The notes beneath the pieces are model-generated. The model was not told where the DNA came from, made no database searches, and saw nothing but the letters and a program-made list of their open reading frames with translations. A DNA stretch of 64,000 nucleotides from RI-231 sp041394905 (GTDB lineage: Bacteria; Acidobacteriota; Terriglobia; Bryobacterales; UBA6623): positions 1 through 64,000 of the forward strand of contig JAWKHJ010000005.1 in the NCBI GenBank assembly GCA_041394905.1, given 5' to 3'. Positions within the stretch are counted from its first letter, which is position 1, and the number at the start of each line of letters is the position of its first letter. This document shows, piece after piece, positions 49,214 through 56,582 of this stretch. The position numbers were made by a program, and so were the translations under genes.

Positions 49214-49531
49214 CTAGCTTTCCAGTAACGACCCGTTTACGAGACCCAATAGATCCGCCACGCTGCAATGGCTCTCGACCGGGTGTCGCAACGGGCGATC
49301 GGCCTTGACCTCGTAAACGTTGCGTCGCCCGTTGCGCGAGCGCTCAAGCACGCCGGCCTCCTCCAGCTCGGACACAATCCGCTGCACGGCGCGCTCAGTG
49401 ATGCCAACCGTGTCCGCCACCTCGCGCATGGTGGCCTGGGGGTTGCGCGCGAGCAGGATCAAGACATGGGCGTGGTTGGTGAGGTACGTCCAGGGGGCGG
49501 CGGCGCCGCGAGCTTCGCTGTGACCATTCAT
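49214..49531 (-). CDS. Winged-helix transcriptional regulator
   Basis: ATG at 49531 gives 105 residues, MNGHSEARGAAAPWTYLTNH first. The helix-turn-helix reads NPQATMREVADTVGITERAV then QRIVSELEEAGVLERSRNGR and a beta wing RRNVYEVKADRPLRHP, a MarR/ArsR-like small regulator without a separate effector domain. The C-terminal VADLLGLVNGSLLES helix may dimerise it. It is divergent from icd; a perfect 8-bp-arm palindrome lies in the 69-base gap, so it probably controls itself and icd. The signal is unknown. Confidence 0.85.
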   Translation of the reverse strand: MNGHSEARGAAAPWTYLTNHAHVLILLARNPQATMREVADTVGITERAVQRIVSELEEAGVLERSRNGRRNVYEVKADRPLRHPVESHCSVADLLGLVNGSLLES

Positions 49532-49569
49532 GCCAATTTCCAACCCGACGTTATTGTACAACTGGAATT

Positions 49570-49587
49570 CACGAAATGTATTTCGTG
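49570..49587. promoter_or_regulatory. Palindromic operator candidate between regulator and icd
   Basis: The 18 bases cacgaaatgtatttcgtg form a perfect inverted repeat (CACGAAAT, two-base spacer GT, ATTTCGTG). It abuts a good -10 box, TATACT at 49589-49594, facing icd, and it also lies upstream of a TACAAT (reverse of 49553-49558) that would serve the regulator gene. A protein bound here would block both promoters. The obvious binder is the winged-helix protein at 49214-49531. A smaller palindrome, TTGTACAA, lies at 49554-49561. Confidence 0.6.
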
Positions 49588-49600
49588 TTATACTATTCGC

Positions 49601-51094
49601 ATGTCAACTCTCGCCCCTTCTCCCTCCGCCTCTTTGGCCGCTCCAACGCCCCAAAGTGAGTCGCCCACCGTCGCAGTGGCTCGCGGCGACGGCATCGGTC
49701 CCGAAATCATGGACGCCACGATGCGCGTACTCGACGCATCGAGCGCCGGTTTGGCCTACCGGCCGATCGAGGTTGGCGAAAGCGTCTATCTGCGCGGCCA
49801 TTCTTCAGGAATCGAGCCAGAGTCCTGGCAGACCTTGCGTGAGACCGGAGTGCTGCTCAAGGGGCCCATCACGACGCCCCAGGGCGGAGGCGTCAAAAGT
49901 CTCAACGTGACGATCCGCAAGACGCTCGGCCTCTACGCCAACGTGCGCCCGTGCATCGCCTACGACCCCTACATCCCGATCAAGCATCCCCACCTAGACC
50001 TGGTGATCATCCGCGAGAACGAGGAGGATCTGTACGCGGGGATCGAGCACCGCCAGACCGACGATGTGTACCAGTGCCTGAAGCTAATTACGCGGCCAGG
50101 CTCGGAGCGCATCGTGCGCTATGCCTTCGAGTACGCAAAACGGCGGGGCCGCCGGAAGGTCACTTGCTTGTCGAAAGACAACATCATGAAGCTCACCGAC
50201 GGATTGTTTCACAAGGTTTTTGACGAAATCGGAGAGCAGTATCCAGAGATCGAGCGCGAGCACATGATCGTCGACATCGGCATGGCGCGATTGGCGAACG
50301 CGCCGCACCTCTTCGACGTTGTCGTCACGCCCAACCTCTACGGCGACATCGTCTCCGATATTGCCGCAGAGATCAGCGGCTCGGTCGGGCTTGCACCCTC
50401 GGCCAACATCGGCGAGCGGTTTGCGATGTTCGAGGCAATTCATGGATCTGCGCCTACGATTGCCGGCCAGAACACGGCGAACCCTTCGGGCTTACTGCTG
50501 AGCGCGGTCAAGATGCTGGCGCACCTGGGGCTGGGAGACAAAGCGACACTCATCCACAACGCCTGGCTGCGGACGATCGAAGACGGCGTGCACACGGTCG
50601 ATATCTTCCGCCCGGAGCACAGCAAGCGTTCGGTGGGAACACAGGAGTTCGCCAGTGCCGTGATCGAACGGCTGGGTGAGAGTCCGAGGACTCTTCGGGC
50701 GGCAACCTACGCATCCGAAGCGGTTCCCCAGATTCCTCCCGCCCCGCGCAAGCCCGCTAAGAAGGAACTGGTCGGCGTGGACGTCTTTGTGCACTGGACT
50801 CCTGGCGCTCCAGACGACCTGGCGAAGGCGCTTCAGGCGGCGGCGACCACGGACCTCGGCTTGGTGATGATGACGAATCGTGGCGTGAAAGTTTGGCCGG
50901 ATGGCCTTCCGGAGACGTTCCTCACCGATCACTGGCGGTGTCGTTTCCAGCATCCTCTCGGAAAAGTGATCACGCACAAAGCGATCGTCGACCTTCTCGC
51001 CTCGATCGACGCGAACGGACTCGACTTCATCAAGACCGAGCACCTTTACTTGTTCGATGGCGCTCCTGCTTTCTCGCTCGGTCAAGGACAATAG
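49601..51094 (+). CDS. icd: Isocitrate dehydrogenase, long type with C-terminal extension
   Basis: Start taken as the ATG at 49601; the frame is open further upstream but only as antisense of the regulator gene. The 497-residue product is of the Thermus/Rickettsia-like long type. Landmarks are VAVARGDGIGPEIMDATMRV, GGVKSLNVTIRKTLGLYANV (substrate serine and asparagine), VIIRENEEDLYAGIEHRQTD, VVTPNLYGDIVSDIAAEISG and AIHGSAPTIAGQNTANPSG. Residues from about 350 on are the extra domain (GVDVFVHWTPGAPDDLAKAL). It oxidises isocitrate to 2-oxoglutarate; cofactor preference cannot be settled by eye. TATACT at 49589-49594 leaves a leader of only a few bases, so the transcript may be nearly leaderless. 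Confidence 0.92.
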   Translation: MSTLAPSPSASLAAPTPQSESPTVAVARGDGIGPEIMDATMRVLDASSAGLAYRPIEVGESVYLRGHSSGIEPESWQTLRETGVLLKGPITTPQGGGVKSLNVTIRKTLGLYANVRPCIAYDPYIPIKHPHLDLVIIRENEEDLYAGIEHRQTDDVYQCLKLITRPGSERIVRYAFEYAKRRGRRKVTCLSKDNIMKLTDGLFHKVFDEIGEQYPEIEREHMIVDIGMARLANAPHLFDVVVTPNLYGDIVSDIAAEISGSVGLAPSANIGERFAMFEAIHGSAPTIAGQNTANPSGLLLSAVKMLAHLGLGDKATLIHNAWLRTIEDGVHTVDIFRPEHSKRSVGTQEFASAVIERLGESPRTLRAATYASEAVPQIPPAPRKPAKKELVGVDVFVHWTPGAPDDLAKALQAAATTDLGLVMMTNRGVKVWPDGLPETFLTDHWRCRFQHPLGKVITHKAIVDLLASIDANGLDFIKTEHLYLFDGAPAFSLGQGQ

Positions 51095-51101
51095 GAGGGT
51101 C

Positions 51102-51608
51102 ATGGAGAACCAACCCCTGATCGGGATCATCATGGGCAGCCAGTCAGACTGGGAGACGATGCGCGCCGCAAGTGAGATCCTCGAAACACTCGAGATTCCC
51201 CACGAGTGCCGCGTCGTCTCGGCCCATCGCACTCCGTTAGCCATGGTGGACTATGCCAAGGAGGCTGCTGGCCGCGGTCTGAAGGTGATCATTGCCGGCG
51301 CGGGCGGGGCGGCCCACTTGCCCGGTATGGTCGCGGCCATTACGCACCTCCCAGTGCTTGGTGTGCCTGTTCAAAGCAAAGCGCTCAGCGGGTTGGATTC
51401 TCTACTGTCAATCGCGCAGATGCCGGGCGGCATTCCGGTCGGGACTCTTGCCATCGGCCAGAGCGGAGCGAAGAATGCGGCTCTGCTCGCCGCCTCGATC
51501 CTCGCGCTCCTCGACCCGTCGCTCGATCGGCGGTTGCAGGAGTTTCGGAAGCGCCAGACCGAAACCGTCCTCGCGAACACGGACCCTCGCCAGGAGAACC
51601 GTGCATGA
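51102..51608 (+). CDS. purE: N5-carboxyaminoimidazole ribonucleotide mutase
   Basis: ATG at 51102 with AGGAGG at 51093-51098. The 168-residue protein has the PurE motifs IGIIMGSQSDWETMRAASEI, CRVVSAHRTPLAMVDYAKEA and IIAGAGGAAHLPGMVAAITH, including the catalytic SAHRTP histidine. It shifts the carboxyl of N5-CAIR to C4 in purine synthesis. It overlaps purK (ATGA) and follows icd by seven bases, so icd-purE-purK may be one transcript. The class is the bacterial, PurK-dependent type. Confidence 0.97.
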   Translation: MENQPLIGIIMGSQSDWETMRAASEILETLEIPHECRVVSAHRTPLAMVDYAKEAAGRGLKVIIAGAGGAAHLPGMVAAITHLPVLGVPVQSKALSGLDSLLSIAQMPGGIPVGTLAIGQSGAKNAALLAASILALLDPSLDRRLQEFRKRQTETVLANTDPRQENRA

Positions 51609-52795
51609 GCGGGGCGATGTTCACACCCCCTGCATGGCTCGGCGTTATCGGCGGCGGTCAGCTCGGCTTGATGTTCGCGGAGTCCGCTAGGGCCGCAGGA
51701 TATCGCGTCGCGGTTTATTCGAGCTCGGCTGACAGCCCAGCGACCCAGGCCGCAGATCGTGTGGTCGTTGGAGCATACGACGACGCAGATGCCGTCGCCG
51801 AATTCGCCAAGACCGTCGATGCGCTGACTTTCGAGTTCGAGAACATCTCCTCGCGCGCAGCCTATGCCGCAGCCGAACACACCGTTGTTCGCCCGCAGCC
51901 GCGTATTCTGGAGAACGCTCAACATCGCTCTCGCGAGAAGCAGCTACTCCGCTCGCATGGCTTTCCGACTGCGCCGTTCTTCGAAGTCCAAACCCGGGCC
52001 GAGCTCGAAGAGGCGCTCGCTCAAGTGGACTGCAACGGCGTCTACAAGACGGCGGTAAGCGGCTACGACGGACACGGGCAAGTGCGCATCGAAGGGCCTG
52101 GCGACTTGAAGCGCGCCCTGGAGTTGCTGGAAGTGGGCGCGGGCGTCGTGGAGGGCTGGATCGAGTACCGTTGCGAGCTCTCGGTCGTCGTCGCGCGCAA
52201 CTGGAGCGGCGAGATCGCGACCTACGGACCAATGCGAAACGATCACGCCGACCACATTCTCGACGTCAGCGTGTATCCCGCGCACGTCGGCGAAAAGATC
52301 GAGGCTGATGCGGTCAAGCTGGCCACTGCGGTCGCGGAAGCTTTGCAGTTGGAAGGCCTCGTGTGCGTCGAGATGTTTTTGACCAAAGACGGCCGGCTAC
52401 TGATCAACGAGCTTGCGCCGCGTCCGCACAATTCCGGGCATTTGACGATCGAAGCCTTCGAGACCAGCCAATTCGATCAGCAGGTCCGGACACTTTGTGG
52501 CCTGAGTCTTGGATCGACGGCTCCGAAGGTTCCAGCGGCGGCGATGGTCAACCTGCTCGGAGACCTTTGGATCGACGGCGTGCCGGATCCAGATGGGATC
52601 GAGTCCGATTCGGTGTTCGTGCACCTATACGGCAAAGCTGAGCCGCGCCGGCGGCGCAAGATGGGGCACATCACGGCTCTTGGCGCGACCACCGAGGAGG
52701 CGCGCGCCAAGGCCATTGCGGCGCGATTGAAATTTGCTGGACTCCAGGCCGGCGAGACGTCTTCCGTTGAGGAGGCGGTGCGCTCGGCGAAGTGA
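51605..52795 (+). CDS. purK: N5-carboxyaminoimidazole ribonucleotide synthase
   Basis: ATG at 51605 overlaps purE. The 396-residue ATP-grasp protein starts WLGVIGGGQLGLMFAESARA and has VDALTFEFENISSRAAYAAA, GVYKTAVSGYDGHGQVRIEG, GVVEGWIEYRCELSVVVARN and RLLINELAPRPHNSGHLTIE. It makes N5-CAIR from AIR, bicarbonate and ATP, the substrate of PurE. The natural partner is next to it and translation is coupled. No defects seen. Confidence 0.97.
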   Translation: MSGAMFTPPAWLGVIGGGQLGLMFAESARAAGYRVAVYSSSADSPATQAADRVVVGAYDDADAVAEFAKTVDALTFEFENISSRAAYAAAEHTVVRPQPRILENAQHRSREKQLLRSHGFPTAPFFEVQTRAELEEALAQVDCNGVYKTAVSGYDGHGQVRIEGPGDLKRALELLEVGAGVVEGWIEYRCELSVVVARNWSGEIATYGPMRNDHADHILDVSVYPAHVGEKIEADAVKLATAVAEALQLEGLVCVEMFLTKDGRLLINELAPRPHNSGHLTIEAFETSQFDQQVRTLCGLSLGSTAPKVPAAAMVNLLGDLWIDGVPDPDGIESDSVFVHLYGKAEPRRRRKMGHITALGATTEEARAKAIAARLKFAGLQAGETSSVEEAVRSAK

Positions 52796-52810
52796 CAGAG
52801 TGAGGATGCG

Positions 52811-53338
52811 GTGATTGCGGGGATCGCGGACCATGCCGGCTGGGCGTCAGTGGTATGTGTGGCGGACGGCGAAGTGGTCGACCGGCGACGCGTCGAGCTG
52901 ATCGAGCCAGGGCTGCCGAATCTCGCCTACCACCACGATGCGCAACGGTTGCCCCTGGAGGAGGCGGAAGCGCTGATCGAGCGCGTACGCCTCTCGGCGG
53001 AGGAGTGCGCGAAACGTGCGCTCGAGGCGCTGCCCGCAGGCGTCAGGGGAATCACGATCCGGAAACGGCCGGAGCTGCCGCAAACCGTCGCCGAACGCAT
53101 CGCGGACTACCGCGCGCAGTGTGTGGCGGATACGGTGATGATGCGCGACGCGCTCGAAAAAGCCGCCCTCGCGCTCGGCTGGTCGACAAGCGAGTACGAC
53201 CCCAAAGCAGTCTTGGCGCTCGACGGCATGTCCGAGCGCTTGGCAAAGCTGGGGGACGCGCTGGGGCCGCCTTGGGGGAAAGATCAGAGAATGGCGACGG
53301 CGGCGGCGATCGCCGCCGAGCTTTCTCGTGCTTGCTAG
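52811..53338 (+). CDS. Conserved-looking hypothetical protein
   Basis: GTG at 52811, 15 bases after purK, gives 175 residues, VIAGIADHAGWASVVCVADG first. The start resembles a ribonuclease H-like or actin-like strand-turn (G-I-A-D-H-A-G-W-A), followed by a long helical region LEEAEALIERVRLSAEECAK and KRPELPQTVAERIADYRAQC. I recognise no family with confidence. Co-transcription with purEK is likely from spacing. Its stop overlaps that of the convergent DapA-like gene by four bases. Confidence 0.65.
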   Translation: MIAGIADHAGWASVVCVADGEVVDRRRVELIEPGLPNLAYHHDAQRLPLEEAEALIERVRLSAEECAKRALEALPAGVRGITIRKRPELPQTVAERIADYRAQCVADTVMMRDALEKAALALGWSTSEYDPKAVLALDGMSERLAKLGDALGPPWGKDQRMATAAAIAAELSRAC

Positions 53339-54318
53339 GCCCGGAAGTAGGGTTTGAGCGCTTCGAGGTTCCAGTTGATCTCGGCCTTCTGGGCGTCCGT
53401 CCAGGTGTAGTCGCCGCGGCGGCTCACGGTGGTCTTGAAGATGCCGCGCTTCTGGAAGACGTAGTTGCGCACGCCCGGGATCTGCTGGTCGAGATTGACC
53501 ATGAGCAGCAGGTTCGCGAAGACCTCGCGCATCTTCGCCTGGTAGGCGCGGCCGCGGCCGTGCAACTCCCAGATGAGGGCATAGACGTCCGCAAACATCG
53601 CGCCGGGCATCGTGCCATCGAAGCCAAGGCGCATTTCGTAGGTCCAGCCGCGGCCGGCTGCCCCGGAAAACACGGCCTTGATCGGGCCGGGCTTGTGCTC
53701 GAGCAGCTCCATGCCGCGCTCGATGACAGGCTTGTACTCCTCTTTGATGTAGCCGAAGTTCGAGTGCTTACCGGCCAGCTCTAGGATGAATTCGACAGTA
53801 GGCTCGACCTTGTCTGACCCGCCGGTAGTCTGCATGAAAACAGGCCGGTGGGCGATGTCGCAAAGCAACGAGTAGTATTCGCGGTAGTCGTCGAGCGACT
53901 GGGCCTGCTTGGGAGGCATGGCAATGACGGCGTCGGGCTGGAGAATCTCGGCGTGGCGTGCATAGCGGCGCATCTGGTCCGTGGTGTCGGCTTGTACGCC
54001 CAGCACGAGCGCGGGCTTCTTGCCCTTGGCGGCCTTGGCAAGAACCTCCATGCCTTGCATGCGCTCGTCTTCGGTGAGGAAGTTGAACTCGCTCGCCATC
54101 TGCGGCCAAACCATGCCTTGGACGCGCGAGCGGTCGAGGAAATCGACTTCACCGGCGAGGTCGTCGAAGTCGACGCTCTTGTCCTCTTTGTATGGCGTGC
54201 CCATGATGATGAAGGCGCCTTCCATAGGCTTACCGGAGGGGGCCGCGAGGGCGCGGGAGACGGGCAGAGCGCCGGCGAGAGCGGCCAGGGCGCGGCGGCG
54301 ATTGATGGCAACGGGCAT
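53335..54318 (-). CDS. Exported dihydrodipicolinate synthase-family protein
   Basis: ATG at 54318 gives MPVAINRRRALAALAGALPV, a likely twin-arginine signal with cleavage near RALAAP. The 327-residue protein is a DapA/NAL-family (beta/alpha)8 barrel: GAFIIMGTPYKEDKSVDFDD, ARHAEILQPDAVIAMPPKQA, and the Schiff-base lysine in NFGYIKEEYKPVIERG. The tyrosine position that precedes it in aldolases (Y-N) is replaced: HRPVFMQTTGGSDKVEP. Enzymes of this class split or form 2-oxo acids; export by Tat is uncommon. The substrate is unknown. Convergent with the hypothetical gene at 52811. Confidence 0.85.
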   Translation of the reverse strand: MPVAINRRRALAALAGALPVSRALAAPSGKPMEGAFIIMGTPYKEDKSVDFDDLAGEVDFLDRSRVQGMVWPQMASEFNFLTEDERMQGMEVLAKAAKGKKPALVLGVQADTTDQMRRYARHAEILQPDAVIAMPPKQAQSLDDYREYYSLLCDIAHRPVFMQTTGGSDKVEPTVEFILELAGKHSNFGYIKEEYKPVIERGMELLEHKPGPIKAVFSGAAGRGWTYEMRLGFDGTMPGAMFADVYALIWELHGRGRAYQAKMREVFANLLLMVNLDQQIPGVRNYVFQKRGIFKTTVSRRGDYTWTDAQKAEINWNLEALKPYFRA

Positions 54319-54385
54319 GCGCGCCGTATTGTAAGGGATTTCCGGCGAATCCGGGAGAGGACCTGGTGCGCGATACTGGGCTTTT

Positions 54386-55066
54386 ATGGCGACGTTTGCG
54401 AAGGAGCCGCTGCGGGACGGGCTTGCGCTGTCGATCGAGACTGTCCGAGGCAAAGGCATTCTGCATGAACTGACCGGCGTGATCCACAAGCACGGCGGCG
54501 ACATCACTTCGGTGGCGATCCTCGACAGCGGGCAGGAGATCGAGACGATTGCTTTCGAGATTGCCGATCTCGGAGACCATGACGAGCTAGTGGCCGACCT
54601 CCGCTCGCTCGATTCGGTCCATGCGGTGACCGAGAGCCGCGGTCTGAAAAGGATCTTCGGCAAGCGGATCATCATCATCGGCGGCGGCGCGCAGGTCGGT
54701 CAGGTCGCCGTTGGTGCGGTGTCCGAAGCGGATCGCCACAACTTGCGCGGCGAGCGAATCTCGGTGGACACGATTCCTCTGGTGGGTGAGGAGAACATCG
54801 CCGAGGCGGTGCGCGCCACTTCGCGGCTGCCGCGGGTGCGGGCGGTCATTCTGGCCGGGGCGCTGATGGGCGGCGACATCGAGACAGCGGTGCTCGAAGT
54901 ACGCCAGCGCGGGCTGCTGGTGATTTCTCTGAACATGGCCGGCTCCGCGGCCGCGGCGGCGGATTTGATCGTGACTGACCCCATCCAAGCCGGGGTGATG
55001 GGCGTAATGGCCATCTCCGACAACGCGAAATTCAACGTCAATCGGCTGTCTCGGCGCGAGTTCTAG
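54386..55066 (+). CDS. ACT-domain protein with Rossmann-like C-terminus (DUF5612-like)
   Basis: ATG at 54386 gives 226 residues. Residues 10-85 form an ACT domain: LALSIETVRGKGILHELTGV, IHKHGGDITSVAILDSGQEI. The rest begins FGKRIIIIGGGAQVGQVAVG and has GERISVDTIPLVGEENIAEA, VRAVILAGALMGGDIETAVL and LLVISLNMAGSAAAAADLIV. The layout matches a family I recall as DUF5612, best known from methanogens. ACT domains usually sense amino acids; whether the second half is enzymatic is unknown. It is preceded by 67 bases and divergent from the DapA-like gene. Confidence 0.8.
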   Translation: MATFAKEPLRDGLALSIETVRGKGILHELTGVIHKHGGDITSVAILDSGQEIETIAFEIADLGDHDELVADLRSLDSVHAVTESRGLKRIFGKRIIIIGGGAQVGQVAVGAVSEADRHNLRGERISVDTIPLVGEENIAEAVRATSRLPRVRAVILAGALMGGDIETAVLEVRQRGLLVISLNMAGSAAAAADLIVTDPIQAGVMGVMAISDNAKFNVNRLSRREF

Positions 55067-55164
55067 CCTAAAACCGGCGCCCGACCAACTCCCAGACCCT
55101 CGCGATTTCCCCAGCCGCGCATCCAGGAGGGCTAGGGGTCCTAAGTGCTCGCTTACAACCGTCC

Positions 55165-55180
55165 GTAGGGAATCCCCTAC
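55165..55180 (+). other. Short perfect hairpin upstream of the AAA ATPase gene
   Basis: GTAGGG at 55165-55170 pairs with CCCTAC at 55175-55180 around an AATC loop; TTT follows. It lies about 100 bases after the ACT gene stop and 45 bases before the ATPase ATG. It may be a weak terminator or leader structure; I see no stronger clue. The rest of the 159-base gap shows no recognisable promoter. Confidence 0.35.
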
Positions 55181-55225
55181 TTTCCGGATTGTCACGAAAC
55201 GCCTCAGGGTAAGTGAGGAGTTCGT

Positions 55226-56578
55226 ATGAGCACGACCGAAACCCTGACGCAACCCGCTCAAGCCAAGGAGCAGCCGGCCCTTCGCGTCGGGATTGAGAGC
55301 TTCGTCCCGACGCCGCCGAAGTCGCTCGAAGAAGCCGGAGTCGCCCCGAGCCTCGTCGAGCAGTTGATTCTAAAGAACCTATACTTTCGCGGGGAAGCCT
55401 CGGGTCGCGAATTGGCGCGCTTTTTGGGACTACAGTACAGCGTCATCGAAGGCGTCGTCGAGTTTCTGAAAACGAATCGCCTGATTGAAGCGAAACGGTC
55501 GTCGGGATTTGGATCGATTTCGACGTCGTTCGCGTGCTCGGACAACGGGAGAGCGCGGGCCAAAGAATACCTCGAAGACAATCGTTTTCTGGGCCCGGCC
55601 CCAGTGCCGCTGCGGGACTACAACTTTGCGGTTCGCCGCCAGCGCGTGATGCCCGGCTGGCTATCGGTTGAGATGCTGCGCGACGCCTTCGCAAACGCGG
55701 TGGTGCCGAACCGTTTCTACTCCATGTTCGGGCCGGCGGTGAACTCGTTCAAAACGCTGCTCATCTACGGGGCTCCCGGCAACGGCAAGACCTTTTTGGC
55801 GGAACAGCTCACGAACATCCAGAGCGATCCGATCTTCATTCCTTACGTGATCCAGGCCGAGGGCCAGTTCATCAAGGTTTACGACTCGCTCTACCACGAC
55901 AAGCTGCATGAAGACGAGGAGAGCGTCCTGCTGCAGACCGAAGAGAAGTACGACCGGCGTTGGACTCGCTGCAAGCGGCCGTTCCTGACGACCGGCGGCG
56001 AGCTCACGATGGGGATGCTCGACCTGATGTACATCCCGTCGGCAAAGATCTACGACGCGCCGTACCAGCTCAAAGCCAACAACGGCATCTACCTGATTGA
56101 CGACTTCGGCCGCCAACAGCTCACGCCGGCCGAGTTGCTCAACCGCTGGATTTACCCTCTCGACCGTGGCCGCGACTTCTTGCAGTTCAACACGGGCAGC
56201 AAGGTGGAAGTACCGTTTGAGTGCTTCCTGATCTTCAGCTCGAACTTGAATCCCAATGATCTGGGCGACGAGGCGTTCCTGCGGCGTCTCGAGTACAAGA
56301 TGTACATGCCGAACCCCAATGAAGAGGAGTTCGCGACGATCTTCCACAACTACTGCAAGAAGCTGAAGATCGAATGTCCAATGGGCCTGTTGGGACAGAT
56401 CCTCGAAAAGCACTACGCCCGGACGCGGCGGAAGTTCCGGCGCTGCCACCCGCGAGATGTGCTGAACGTCGCGGTCGACTTGATCCGCTTCGAGAAGCTG
56501 CCCTACGTGCTGAACGGCGACATCCTGGACCGAGCATTCGAGCTGAAGTTCGTGCCGCTCGAGCCGATGGAAGAGTAA
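55226..56578 (+). CDS. Winged-helix AAA ATPase
   Basis: ATG at 55226 with GTGAGGAG upstream. The 450-residue protein has an N-terminal winged helix, EQLILKNLYFRGEASGRELA then FLGLQYSVIEGVVEFLKTNR, and an AAA domain with Walker A at 182-189 (GAPGNGKT), Walker B in GIYLIDDFGRQQLTPAELL, sensor-1 FLIFSSNLNPNDLGDEAFLR and an arginine-rich C-terminal region. The TGGELT and IPSAKIYDAPYQLKANN segments mark a subgroup that I have seen as an isolated ATPase in Acidobacteria and Myxococcota. The substrate or partner is unknown; no secretion gene is adjacent. Intact. Confidence 0.88.
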   Translation: MSTTETLTQPAQAKEQPALRVGIESFVPTPPKSLEEAGVAPSLVEQLILKNLYFRGEASGRELARFLGLQYSVIEGVVEFLKTNRLIEAKRSSGFGSISTSFACSDNGRARAKEYLEDNRFLGPAPVPLRDYNFAVRRQRVMPGWLSVEMLRDAFANAVVPNRFYSMFGPAVNSFKTLLIYGAPGNGKTFLAEQLTNIQSDPIFIPYVIQAEGQFIKVYDSLYHDKLHEDEESVLLQTEEKYDRRWTRCKRPFLTTGGELTMGMLDLMYIPSAKIYDAPYQLKANNGIYLIDDFGRQQLTPAELLNRWIYPLDRGRDFLQFNTGSKVEVPFECFLIFSSNLNPNDLGDEAFLRRLEYKMYMPNPNEEEFATIFHNYCKKLKIECPMGLLGQILEKHYARTRRKFRRCHPRDVLNVAVDLIRFEKLPYVLNGDILDRAFELKFVPLEPMEE

Positions 56579-56582
56579 TCGC

